This document shows, one piece after another, positions 32,499 through 42,849 of a stretch of 64,000 nt of DNA. The first letter of the stretch is position 1, and each line of letters opens with the position of its first letter. The position numbers and the translations under genes were made by a program. Source of the stretch: Musa acuminata AAA Group (lineage: Eukaryota > Streptophyta > Magnoliopsida > Zingiberales > Musaceae); contig NC_088356.1 in assembly GCF_036884655.1 (NCBI RefSeq), positions 13,840,001 through 13,904,000 of the forward strand. The letters are read 5' to 3'. Under the pieces are notes generated by a model. It had not been told where the DNA came from and ran no database searches. It saw only the letters and a program-made list of their open reading frames with translations.

Positions 32499-34042
32499 TG
32501 TTAGGAATGAGTCGACACTAGGGGAGGAGTGAATTAGTGCAGCGGTAAAACCATCGGTTCTGAAAAATCTCTCATCCGTTGAAAACTGATTTTGGAAACT
32601 TAACTTGAAAGCGTGTCCGTAAAAGTATTGAGGGCAGTTTGTAATTAATGTAAATTGCAAGAAGGAAATGCAAACCAGATTTTATAGTGGTTCGGTCATC
32701 ATGACCTACATCTACTTTACCGATTCCTCTTCCGTCAAGGCCACTGGCATCCACTATCAGTCTTCCTTCAATAGGCAAAGACTAACCACCTTTTACAACT
32801 TGATTCTATTTTTATCGGGTTTAGGAGATAACCCTTACACCCCCACTTACTCCTCTCTCAAACTATTCTAACACTTAAAACTTTGAGAGGAGTTTCACAC
32901 ACAATTGCAACAAAATTTTCTTTCCTTTTTTTGCTCTTAGTTGTGTGTATTAACCAGGGATGAGAGGGGTATTTATAAGCCTCAAGTTGATTCAAACTTG
33001 GAGCCTAAAAATATATCATCCCGGGTTTCCTGGGTTCGGACGGTACCATCGCCTGTGCTGGGCGGTACCACCGCTAGTGTCAGATTGACACTGACATTGC
33101 ACTAGGCTATACCACCACCCAGTCTAGTGGTACCACCGCTTGGCACCTTGCTAGGGGCGGTTCCACCACCCGACATAGTTTCGAAGACTGTGCCACAACG
33201 GTACCACTTCTTGGGTCATTGTTTGGGTCTTTCATTAGGCCCAACACAGTTCTTATATGGGCCCGACTGACCCCTAATTGGGTTGACCTAATTTCAATCC
33301 CAATTATATGCTAACTACGAAATTTAATACATTTCCAAAGCTAAACAAGTCTGTAAGTCTAGGTTTCTTCCAGCGAGCTTCTAGCAATCTTCTAGTGAAT
33401 TTCTGACGATCTCTCGGCAATGTTCCAATGGACTCCCGGCAAGCTCTTGGACTTCATAACGGTCTTCTTGGCGAGTTCTGATAAGCTTCTTTAGCAAGCT
33501 CCTAGACTTCTTGGTTAGTTTCGATAGAAATTCCAATGAATGTCCAGACTTCCGACAAACTCTCAAACTCCCAACAAAATCACATTCTTGACTCCGGGAC
33601 TTCATTTTGCTTTATGCCTTGCTATTGTAGTTAATCTTGCACATGTAAAAACATACTTTGATCTAGACAATTATTACTAAGCTTGAATCATGTTGTCCGG
33701 TATGTCATTGGTCTATCGACGCTTTGTCCAATTCTTCGGTGCATCATCCTCTCTTGCGGCCTATTACCCAATCAGCCAGTTGAATATGCAACTTCGATAT
33801 CCTTGACGCAATATATGCTCTTCTTGGCCCGATGCCCGAATCCATAGCCCGAAGCCTTCTGTCGATACGTTGACCAATCCTTCGGCTCAACGTCCAATCT
33901 TCTGACATGTTCCACCGGCCCAACATGATTCTTCCTGCTTTAATTGTCTCATCCTTGATCGAAACATCATGCGTCACTCAAATGCATATCAAATCATAAA
34001 CACTTATCAATTGGTTTCATCATCAAAATACGAGATTCAATA

Positions 34043-34057
34043 ATCTCTCTCTTTTTT
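34043..34057 (-). other. A polypurine tract (minus copy)
   Basis: Minus strand AAAAAAGAGAGAGAT before the LTR start; one G-to-A step in every other G relative to AAAAAAGGGGGAGA at 16593. Confidence 0.8.
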
Positions 34058-34824
34058 ATGATGACAACCAATTGATGACGGGGTTAACTTTAACTCCCCC
34101 TATCAATATACCATATTGACAGAACCTTGAATTAAAGTTGAATTCAAGTCATTGCAAATTTCATCATGAATATTTGTAACACGTCATCATACATAACATA
34201 ATCATACTTCTCCCCGTTTGTCATTAACAAAAAGGAGAAGTTCCACTTTCAAGTGTTTAGACATACAAGATCAAATCATTACTTTATAAATCTCAAGTTT
34301 GATCATCATGCAAGCTAGCAAATTTTACAACATTTTGAAATATGCAAGCTAGTAATTTTGAGATGTTCAAAAAAGCAACTCTTGCTTATTGAAATATACA
34401 AGTTTGTAAATTTTGCTAGATATGCAAGTTAGCATGTTTTGCTTCTTGAGATAAGCAAGATAGCACTTCTTTCTCTAAGAAATTTATAAGCTAGCAAATT
34501 TTTACTTCCTTTACAATGATTGAGCCAGCAATTTTACTTCCTTTGCAAAGTGCAAGTTTCTAAATTTTGCAAGATGAGCTAGCAAATTTTACACATGAAA
34601 GTCGGTAAATTTTTTTATATTTTTTGGGATGAGCAAGCTTTTTTACTTCTTCTTGAAGTATGCAAGCTACCAAAATTTCTCCCCCTTCTCATTATCTAAA
34701 AAGAAGGGAAGAAAATAATTTTGTAATTCTTTTTCCCTTTACAATAATTTTTAAATTATGATAAAGGTAAATAACAAAGATGAAAAATTAAGTCATGAAT
34801 GTTAAAACAATTTTTTTATCATGA
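34058..34824 (-). other. Non-coding internal region of A element (minus copy)
   Basis: Reverse-complement relative of 15850-16590: GGGGGAGTT tracts near 34100, GGAGAAG near 34205-34240 and near 34690, and repeated GCAAGCTAGCAAATTTT-like phrases (34310-34680). No coding signal. Confidence 0.75.
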
Positions 34825-35331
34825 GCATGACATACATGATAGACCCTATCGTTGAGGCATAGGGTATCCTATCTATGTTTGTCCTTTCTTCAAGAGTCTT
34901 TGGGGACATACTCCTAGAAAGCGATATCTCATGTCTTAACGGTATGAGACATCTCTTGGAATTTTTTATGCCAAACCTTTTGACAATAGTGTCTATGTAC
35001 CTAGTCTAGGACAAGCCAAGCATCCTCTTAGATCTATCCCTATATATTTGAATCCCCAAGATATAGGATACTTCCCCTAAGTCCTTCATGGAGAAGTGTC
35101 TAGATAACCAAAACTTTACGATGAATATCATTCCTACATCATTCCCAATGATTATGATGTCATCCACATATAATACCAAGAAGATGATAGTGCTCCCACT
35201 TACCTTCCTATATATACTAGGCCCATCTTCATTCTTAACGAAGTTATAAGATCTGATTGCCTCATCAAATCTTATGTTCCAATTTTGGAAAGCTTGCTTT
35301 AGTCCATAAATAGATCTAAGCAACATGCACA
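34825..35331 (-). pseudogene. B reverse transcriptase, palm and thumb part
   Basis: Minus strand: MLLRSIYGLKQAFQNWNIRF, VKNEDGPSIYRK, the catalytic LYVDDIIII, RHFSMKDLGEVSYILGIQIY and RDRSKRMLGLS near 35006, then a stop. The YVDD box is intact. The open frame extends upstream into the neighbouring C LTR without an ATG, so that extension is chance. Confidence 0.9.
35327..35331. repeat. Target-site duplication GCACA (left)
   Basis: GCACA here and GCAAA at 40927-40931 flank the C gypsy; the related B sequence at 51222 has the site once. One base has changed on the right side. Confidence 0.8.
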
Positions 35332-35836
35332 TATTAGAACCCTTGCAGATTCTAAGCTTGGGGTTGATATATTTAGGGGATCGGTCTCCTTGGAACTCTA
35401 TAGGGGTTCTTTCTTCAAAATTGCTACTCAAATGTTGTAGAAAATATTCATCTATTGCTTAAGAAAAGAGGATGAATACATGGTTATTTATAGGGCTTCT
35501 AAACCCTAACTCCTAATAGGGCTTCTAACTAACTCCTAATAGGACTCCTACTCAAGACTCCTATTCCTTTGCAACTCCTAATGCTTCTCTAAGAAATAAC
35601 CTTCTAACCCTAGCTCTAGGGGCTGATTCCTTAGTGAGTTACCCCTTTTGCCCTCAGCCCTAACCAACCAGCCCAGTAAAAGGGGCGACAACTAGAAAGC
35701 CTAAAGGCCCAAATATAAACCCTAGCCACTCTTCTTTATAGGATAGAGGCGGCTAGGTGGGGTTTCTTATAATCTCACAGGGTTTTATTAGCTACTTCTT
35801 GGTTGAGTAGGACCCAACCCTGCTAGGGTCCTATCA
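35332..35836 (-). repeat. C1 3' LTR
   Basis: 505 bp, matching 40422-40926. The left edge reads TATTAGAAC where the other LTR has TGTTAGAAC. TATA box on the minus strand at 35492-35485. Confidence 0.92.
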
Positions 35837-35849
35837 AGCCCGCCCTCTC
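35837..35849 (-). other. C1 polypurine tract
   Basis: Minus strand GAGAGGGCGGGCT directly before the LTR start TGATAGG. Confidence 0.8.
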
Positions 35850-37270
35850 CAAATCAACGTTGTCCTCAAGGCTAAGATTCCATGAAATCAGGGAACTAGG
35901 TCTTTGGCTCCTCATATGATTCCCATGTGGCATCTTCAAGTGGTAAATTATTCCAATGCATTAGTGCTTCAGTAGAGGGACGTCGACGACATATCATGAT
36001 CCTGCGGTCGAGGATAGCTTATGGTTAAGCTTGAATAACTCCATCCTTAGTGGTGTTGGGCAGTTGGATCTGGGGTGACTCATGTTCTCCTAACTTGGGC
36101 TTCATGCATGACATGTGGAAGATAGAGTAGATTTTAGCATCCTTAGGATTTAAGTCTATATGCCATGGCTCCAATATGCTCTGTGATTTGATAAGGCCCA
36201 TAAAAATGTGGGGATAGCTTCATAGATGCTCGAGTGTTGATGGAGAGTTGCTTGTATGGCTGTAGGGAAAGATAAACCCAATCTCCTACTGAAAATTCTC
36301 TTTTGCTTCATCATGTGTCGGCTTGCTGTTTCATTCTAGCTTGAGTGGTAGAGAGATTATCCTTTAACAGTTATAGGAGTTTATCCTTATCAATCAATTC
36401 TTAGTCGACTTGATCTACCTTGGCCGAGCCAATTATATACTTTGGAATCACAAGGGCCGGCCGACCATATAGTGCTTCATAAGGGGCACATTTTGTAGAT
36501 GAATGATATATAGTATTATACCACCATTCAGCCTAGGGAAACCATTTTGTCCACTCCTTTGGCCGGTAGCTGGCGAAACACCGAAGGTACGTCTCTAAAC
36601 ACCTGTTTATTACCTCTGTTTGGCCGTTAGTTTATGGATGATACGCGGTGCACATCTTGAGTTTAGTGCCTTGTAATTGAAATAACTCGATCCAAAATTT
36701 ACTAGTGAAGATTCTATCACGATCACTTACAATGGACCTTGGCATCCATACAGTTTAATAATATTTTCTATGAAAATCTGGGCAATACTAGCAATAGTGT
36801 AGGGATTTCACACAACACAAAAATGAACATATTTTGTAAGTCAATCAATCACCATGAGAATTATGCCTTTACTTTTGGAAGGTGGCAGCCCTTTGATGAA
36901 GTTCATGGAAATGTCAGTCCACACTAAGTCCGGTATGGGTAGTGGTTGTAGCTTCCCTAGACTTGGCCATTGTTTCACCCTTGTGCTGTTGACATACATC
37001 ACATTATGCCACATATTCAACAATAATTTTTTTCATCCCTCTCCAATAAAAATTTTACTTCACTCTTTTGTAGGTTCTCAGGAATCTGGAGTGCCCTGCT
37101 AAAGGTGTGGAGTGCATTTCATGTAGGATGATTTTGATGCAAGGGGAGTCATGTATAAGCATAATGCAACCTTTGTAGCGTAGATCCCTTAAATCCCAAG
37201 TGTAGTGGGCTATTGCACTTGGATCCTCCAATTTTTTAATGATGTTACTAATCTTTGGATCCTTCTTCCA
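35850..37270 (-). pseudogene. C1 integrase and chromodomain, decayed
   Basis: Minus strand from 37270: the N-terminal zinc-binding region (GHSRFLRTYKRVK, FYWRGMKK), then PIPDLVWTDISMNFIKGLPP with the first catalytic Asp (near 36930). The rest is broken by many stops and shifts but [22 protein letters not shown] and QSILEPWHIDLNP can be followed. At the end AILDRRIMICRRRPSTEALM and ATWESYEEP (36010-35900) form a chromodomain-like segment. Too damaged to function. Confidence 0.82.
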
Positions 37271-37933
37271 TTCTTCCCTAATGTCCTCGAGGAAGCTGGT
37301 GGTAGGAAGGGAGATGGTTGAAAACTTAGCTTGCTCAGGTAGCCATGAGAGTGCATCTACAACAACGTTTTCTTTCCCCTTTTTGTAAATAATTTCATAA
37401 TCAAATCCAATAAGTTTGGTTACCCATTTTTGCTGCTCAGGGGATGATATCTTTTACTCTAAAAAGTACTTGAGGCTTCTATGGTCAATTTTAATTTGAA
37501 ATCATTGGTCGATCAAGTAGGGTCTCCACCTCGTTATTACGTGCACAATGGCGAGCATCTCTTTATCATATATTGACATATTTTGATGGGAGGGAGATAA
37601 TGCCTTGCTAGTGTATGTGAGTGGTCGACCATCTTATATGAGAACAGCTCCAATTCCGACTCCAGATGCATCGGCCTTAATGATAAAGGGTTGGCTGAAA
37701 TCTGGTAGCGCTAGCACTAGCGAGGAATAGGGGCTGCAACTTGGCCAAATCACCCCTGTTTCAAGAATTTCTTTTATGATCTCTTCAATTTCATCCTTCT
37801 GGAGGTGAGGATATTGGTACAGCCCAGTGTTCGCTGGTGGCTTGCCTGAAAGGATTGGAATCCGATGGACATGTTGCCGAGTAGGAGGAAGACCGCGCGG
37901 ATTAGCAAAAATGTCGATAAATTCAGCAAGCAA
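37271..37933 (-). pseudogene. C1 pol: RT fingers joined directly to RNase H
   Basis: From 37933 the minus strand reads [40 protein letters not shown] and SPYSSLVLA, then without a break in frame LPDFSQPFIIKADASGVGIG of the RNase H start. In the related element at 42850-49559 roughly 300 codons lie between these two points, including the FFDD box. The deletion junction is near 37707-37722 and has short CTAGC repeats on either side. After a stop near 37634, RNase H continues (YTSKALSPSHQNMSIYDKEM, LIGFDYEIIYKKGKENVVVD). The product could not reverse-transcribe. Confidence 0.88.
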
Positions 37934-39448
37934 TTGGGCGAGATTTTGATCTTCAATTTTTATTTTCTTCCCTTTTGATTGCTACTAGAGATGCATCAAA
38001 AAGCCACCATTTACCTTATGTAAAACTTTCTCCATTCCTTAGGTCGAAATGATGGTTACGTTGCTTCCATGCTTCCTGCGTAGGATGATCTGTTTGCCTT
38101 TATAGTATAATTTCATAATTAATTTGAAAAACTTTCAAGAGATATCACCTAGCATTGTCAGTCATTCTATGCCAAGCATGGCCTCATAGTCATCAATTGG
38201 TAGGAGGAAGAAGTCGGTGATAATTTCTTGGTCTTGTAGTAATAGTTTCACCTACAGACATCTTTGGTTGTATACTTTAGGATTCTTCCGTCGGTGACCT
38301 TTACGTCGAACTTGCTACAACCTTTGCTTCATGTGGAGCACCATCCGAGCAGCAACCTTACTATTTAGGAAGTTATTAGTGCTGCCATGTCGATGAGAAC
38401 AGTGATCGGTTGTTATTTGAGAAGGCCTCCAACTTTCATCGTTTGCAGGTTTGAGTAGCCGGCTAGTGCGTGTACCATAAAGTCAGTCAGTTGTGGCTCT
38501 TCTTTCATATCTTCTTCTTCATGTTCAAGGCTCTCTTCTGGATGTTTAATGACCTCTTCTTCTACTAATTCAATCACAAGAAGCCTCCCTTTTTTACAGC
38601 GATGCTCGCGCCTCAACAGCTCATCGTAATGCCAGCATAACCCCTTCGCAGATCGCTCCCGAAGCTCTTCTCTTATCAACTTTTTTAGTGCAGAGGCTCC
38701 ATTGATAGTAGGGGGGCTGAGAGGTTTGGTATTGCTGGTCAGGGAGTGACTCTAGTCCTCTGAACTTCATGGTTTAATCGCTCCTCTTGAAGTCATGCGA
38801 AAGAGATGGCTGACATAAGCGTGTATAATTATCGTGCTTTAACTTCTCCCCGGATCTCTGGCTTCAAGCCCCTAATGAAGGTCCCTAATAGCTGTTTTTC
38901 AAACCAATCATGAGTTTGATTAGATAATCTTTCAAACCTGGTTTGATACTCTTGAATGGTGGAGGTTTGTCAGATGTTTGCTAGCTGTCCGTCAATATTC
39001 TCGTAATCGATTGGTCCAAAGCAGATAAGTAGTCCTTTTTTGAATTATCGCCATGAGAGGACACCATGAGTGTGTTCAAACTAGTCAAACCATTGTATGA
39101 CATCCCCTTTAAGATGTATAGCTATAATTTCTACCATAGATGCATCTACAGATTTGTGGTACCGAAAATATCGCTCCATGCGTGAGATCCAACTAATCGG
39201 ATCTCCTTCTTCCCATCTAGGGAAGTCTACCCTCATGCGTGGATAGTAGGGATCGGTCATATAGCCTCCCATCTCTTGGAAGTCATCTCTTCAGGCTTAG
39301 TGCGATTAGTCAGAGCTCTCGCCTTGATGTGATTTCTTCGGGCTTGGTGGTCGGCCAAACTGAGTTCGGTAAAGAGAGTCTGAATTTTATCCTCCATTCG
39401 CGCCTTGAAGGCTTCGAATTTAGCATTGATTGCCTCCTCAGATACCAT
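37934..39448 (-). pseudogene. C1 gag and protease
   Basis: The ATG at 39448 opens VSEEAINAKFEAFKARMEDK, followed after a frameshift by [20 protein letters not shown] and [17 protein letters not shown] (39272-39081), the capsid domain of this family. Further down come the degraded zinc knuckle CWHYDELLRREHRCKK (about 38650-38600), an acidic stretch EEEDMKEE, and QPITVLID with the protease active site spoiled by a one-base change near 38395. The last part, to 37934, links protease to RT fingers. Several stops and shifts. Confidence 0.85.
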
Positions 39449-40407
39449 AGTATATGCCTCCAAATCTGTAATGTTAAGATATCTCTTTTATTATAAGGTT
39501 AAAGGCATATATAGGTTGAGAGAAGTGGTGGTCGAAAGGGTTAGTGGATTGGTGGATGTAGGCTGTGGTTTAGGCTTATTTTGTGGATGTTTTGGGTGCA
39601 GTTTGAGGATATGGTTTCGTGTAGTTTTAGGGCAGTGATGGTAGTGGATGAAGGTTAGGGAAAAAAAATTTTAGATCTATGGTAGATGGCAGCAAAGGTT
39701 TGATAGAAATAAGTGGAAGTTGCTGCAGATATGTGTTGTCTTGTAAGAGTAGAATTATCATCGAAGAAACAATGGTTTCTCGATGAAATTTTCAATAAAA
39801 ATTGAGAGATTTAAGGAGAAAATTTGATAGCAAAATCTTGGTTTATATAATAGCAAAGTTAATTAATTTAATCAAGAAATTTTTGGTAGTATTATAGTAA
39901 GGAAGTTGGTGCAAGTTGCAATAGCCGAATTCTCGTCGAAAAATTTTAGCGGTTTGTGATGAAAATTTGCAGTAGCATAAGAACATTTTTAGAGATGAAT
40001 TCCTCAATAGATCAATCTTAGATGGAATCCAAGATGATCTATGAAGTGTATAAGAAATTTCGTTCAAAAAGGATTGCAAATAGATCGGTTAAGGCAACAA
40101 TATGCGGCTGAAATTTTCTGCAACAATCCTTCATTCACAAAGATGATAACTTTTGCGACAAAAGGAATTCACAACACGGGATAGATAAGAAGACTTCTTC
40201 TTAGTATTTTGAATGAAAAATTGTAGAAGCAAAAGGTATTAGTGATAGGAGAATACTAAATCTCTAATGCAATTAGAGGTGACAATAGTAGATTGATTTG
40301 ATCTACAGTAGAAGATAACGGTGGAGATGGCGACGTCAAGAGCAATTATAGAAATTGCTTAGTTGGTAATGGGCAGTAGGGATGGTAGCAAAAGCAGCAA
40401 GATCGTT
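39449..40407 (-). other. C1 leader, untranslated
   Basis: About 960 bp between primer site and gag, AT-rich, no coding signal. The start (AAGCAATTTCTATAATTGC-like, near 40355) and the part around 40020-40130 resemble the leader of the element at 59962. Confidence 0.7.
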
Positions 40408-40419
40408 GCTCTGATACTA
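40408..40419 (-). other. C1 primer-binding site
   Basis: Minus strand TAGTATCAGAGC, one base off the iMet consensus TGGTATCAGAGC, two bases from the LTR. Confidence 0.88.
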
Positions 40420-40421
40420 GA

Positions 40422-40926
40422 TGTTAGAACCTTTGCAGATTTTAAGCTTGGGGTTGATCTCTTTAGGGGATCGACCTCCTTGGAACTCTATAAGAGTTCC
40501 TTCCTCCAAATTGCTGCTCAAAGGCTACAGAAAAGATTCATTTATTGCTTAAGAAAAGAGGATGAATACATGATTATTTATAAGGCTTCTAAATCCTAAC
40601 TTCTAATAGGACTTCTAACCAACTCCTAATAGGACTTATACTCAAGACTCCTATTCCTTTACAACTCCTAATGCTTCTCTAAGAAATAACCTCCTGACCC
40701 TAGCCCTAGGGGTAGCTTCCTAAGTGAGTTACCCCTTTTTCTCTCAACCCTAACCAACCAACCCAGTAAAAGGGGTGGCGGCTAGGAAGCCTAAAGGCCC
40801 AAATATAAATCCTAGCCACTCTTCTTTATAGGATAGAGGTTGCTAGGTGGGGTTTATTATAATCTCACAGAGTTTTATTAGCTTTTTCTTGGTTAAGTAG
40901 GACCCAACCCTACTAGGGTTCTATCA
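40422..40926 (-). repeat. C1 5' LTR
   Basis: 505 bp, TGTTAGAACC...CTATCA as read on the plus strand. TATA box on the minus strand at 40582-40575. Confidence 0.92.
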
Positions 40927-40931
40927 GCAAA

Positions 40932-41653
40932 CCTTATCTAGGCAGTTCTTGGACATGAATCCCTCGGATTGTATATATACACCTCATCGAGGTTGCCATT
41001 GAGGAATGTAGTTTTCAAGTCTATCTGCCTGATCTCATAATCATCGTGTGCTGCAATAGTCAATAGAATTTGGATGGATTTTAGCATGGCTATGGGTGAG
41101 AAGATTTCATCATAGTCAACACCTTGCCTTTGACGATACCCCTTAGCTACTAGCCTTGTTTTATAGGTCTGTACCTTTCCATCTACTCTGATCTTTTTCT
41201 TGAAGATCCACTTGCAACCGATGGGTACAATACCCTCGAGTGCATCAACTAGGTTCCAAACCTTATTGGAGTACATGAAATCCATCTCAGAATTTATGCC
41301 TTCTTGCCACTTCTCGAAGTCTATACTCATAATAGCCTCATTGTAGGTTTGAGGATCAATATCCTCAATATCCTCTCTTCCAATATGTCCCACATATCTC
41401 TCAGGAGGATGGGATACTCTATTGGATATATGTAAAGTTGGAACTTGTGTATTAGTTACCTAAACAAACTCAAGCTATGGAGTGGTGCTTGAGCTAGGTT
41501 CTTCAACATCGCTTAACTCTATTATTCTCCTACTGTCTCTGCTAAGAATATGTTCCTTCTCAAGGAACACCGCTCTCTTGGCTATAAAGACCTTTTGGCC
41601 CTCAGGATGATAGAAATAAAACCCACAAGTTTCCTTGAGGTATCCCACGAACT
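40932..41653 (-). pseudogene. B integrase C-terminus and RT fingers
   Basis: Minus strand from 41653: KFVGYLKETCGFYFYHPEGQ, KVFIAKRAVFLEKEHIL, then after a linker with a stop near 41460 RYVGHIGREDIEDIDPQTYN and the RT start EKWQEGINSEMDFMYSNKVW, PIGCKWIFKKKIRVDGKVQT, GVDYDEIFSPIAMLKSIQIL and QIDLKTTFLNGNLDEVYIYN. It continues, past the C gypsy, at 35331. The frame from 41393 to 40938 is intact. Upstream, the open frame enters the B LTR by chance. Confidence 0.9.
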
Positions 41654-42849
41654 TGTTGGGAAATCTCGAGGGCGACATCTCATGCGTAATGGAAGAATAG
41701 AAAACAAAATCTCCAATTCCCAAAGATATGTTCGTCGTTGTGTGAAGATTGGTGAGCAAAAATCCGTGAAATAAAAAATCATGTATGAGATAGATTGTGT
41801 TACCTAGGAAGATCGTATATCCTTGAATCCTTACATATATCTAGGAGAGGGTGAAGAAGGTCAAGCACCCTCCTCTCTAGCGGGGATCAATACAATAGGG
41901 TTGTGACGATGCTCCTCAAAACTCCAGGCTTGTTCTGAGTTACAGAGGGGGAGGAGAATAGGAGAGGCAAGCAAAAGACTCTAGCCTATGAACCACTAAT
42001 TCCCTCCTATTTATAGAGGTTCCCTATCAACTTAATCCTAATGGATCATCCCCTATTAGGTATTGGATCTCCATCCAACTACCCAAGCCTCTTAGATTAG
42101 TGGATCTCTATCCAATAATCTCACATAGGCTCTTATTGGATCTCATCCATAGGATCCAATAATTCAGGGACTTATTGGATATCCAAAAAGATAAGGGCTC
42201 CAGCAGATATCTCATATTTGAACCTTTACTTATCGGAATGCCTATAATATGTGTGTGACCCTCTAGGCCTAATATCGAGCTGGCCATGAGTTATACCTAT
42301 CAAAACTCCTTCTGGCTTAGTGAATTATTATTTCTATAATAATTCACTTAACTCATCGACTGCGGATGTACTAGGCGACTACGCCGTAGTCCCCAAATGA
42401 TAAAAGAGAATCTAATCCATTAGGCCTATCTATTCTCAATTACTGTATACCTATAGTCCCTCATCCATCTAATATCCCAGAGACCGTATATCGAGCATGG
42501 TGCTGTCAAACCCATATAGTTTATACTTGAGTCTCACTTTAATCGGATTCTCTCGGAGAACTCTTTCTCTCTCAATCCGAATGACCCTAGCCAGGGATTT
42601 GTTTGAGCAAGAACACATGGGATATTCCTCTTATGACACCGAGAGTGAATGATCTTCTATCGATACTCAATAGCCCTCGTAAGGTTGATTGCCACTCCTG
42701 ATGACCGGTTGTGCTAGATCTAGGACATCCAAACCTATAAGTCCGGTATCAAAGAGTGAAGCTCTCAAACAGGACATCCTTAGTGTCTCAAGTCTAAGGA
42801 CTAGATATACTACTAGGATTACGGAATCGCTGTCTGACAATAAGGCATC
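41654..42849 (-). repeat. B-a 3' LTR, larger piece
   Basis: On the plus strand it starts TGTTGGGAAATC. It is collinear, in reverse, with the plus-oriented B LTR at 7660-19051 with its insertions removed. TATA box on the minus strand at 42015-42008. It continues at 49560 beyond the C2 insertion. Confidence 0.9.
42845..42849. repeat. Target-site duplication GCATC (left)
   Basis: GCATC here and ACATC at 49560-49564 flank C2; one transition separates them. Confidence 0.78.

Larger units (their letters stand above)
32499..34824 (-). mobile_element. Family A element (second subfamily), 3' part, minus strand
   Basis: 3' LTR 32499-34042 (1544 bp, TGTTAGGAATG...GATTCAATA, right end CA changed to TA), polypurine tract 34043-34057 and about 770 bp of the non-coding 3' internal region (34058-34824). 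At about 34825 it stops abruptly against family B pol sequence, so the gag end and 5' LTR are lost. TATA box on the minus strand at 32977-32970. GC repeats with GGTACCACC words at 33040-33210. Confidence 0.87.
35332..40926 (-). mobile_element. C1: complete family C Ty3/gypsy element lacking the RT core
   Basis: 5595 bp: 5' LTR 40926-40422, primer-binding site 40419-40408, leader, gag, protease, a joined RT-fingers/RNase H frame, integrase, chromodomain-like end, polypurine tract and 3' LTR 35836-35332. It is flanked by GCACA/GCAAA. The reverse-transcriptase palm is deleted (see 37634-37933). Short LTRs (505 bp) and a chromodomain suggest a Reina-like chromovirus, an inference. Relatives are at 42850-49559 and 59962 onward; its LTR ends TATCA where theirs end TAACA-type, so it is a sub-lineage. 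Confidence 0.92.
34825..41653 (-). mobile_element. Family B copia fragment (integrase end to RT), split by a C gypsy
   Basis: Two pieces of one minus-strand B pol gene, 41653-40932 and 35331-34825, flank the C gypsy at 35332-40926. Joined, they are collinear with 51960-50755 of the other B element. The right end is cut by the B LTR starting at 41654 and the left end by A sequence. Thus one B element was hit first by C and by another B element. Confidence 0.88.

Noticed and set aside
35006..35431. A 141-codon frame running from the C1 LTR into the B RT, just downstream of a TATA box, looked like an LTR-driven chimeric gene.
   Set aside because: The frame has no ATG in the LTR part (it opens on TTG), and the RT part is an old fragment. 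A chance open frame is the simpler reading.
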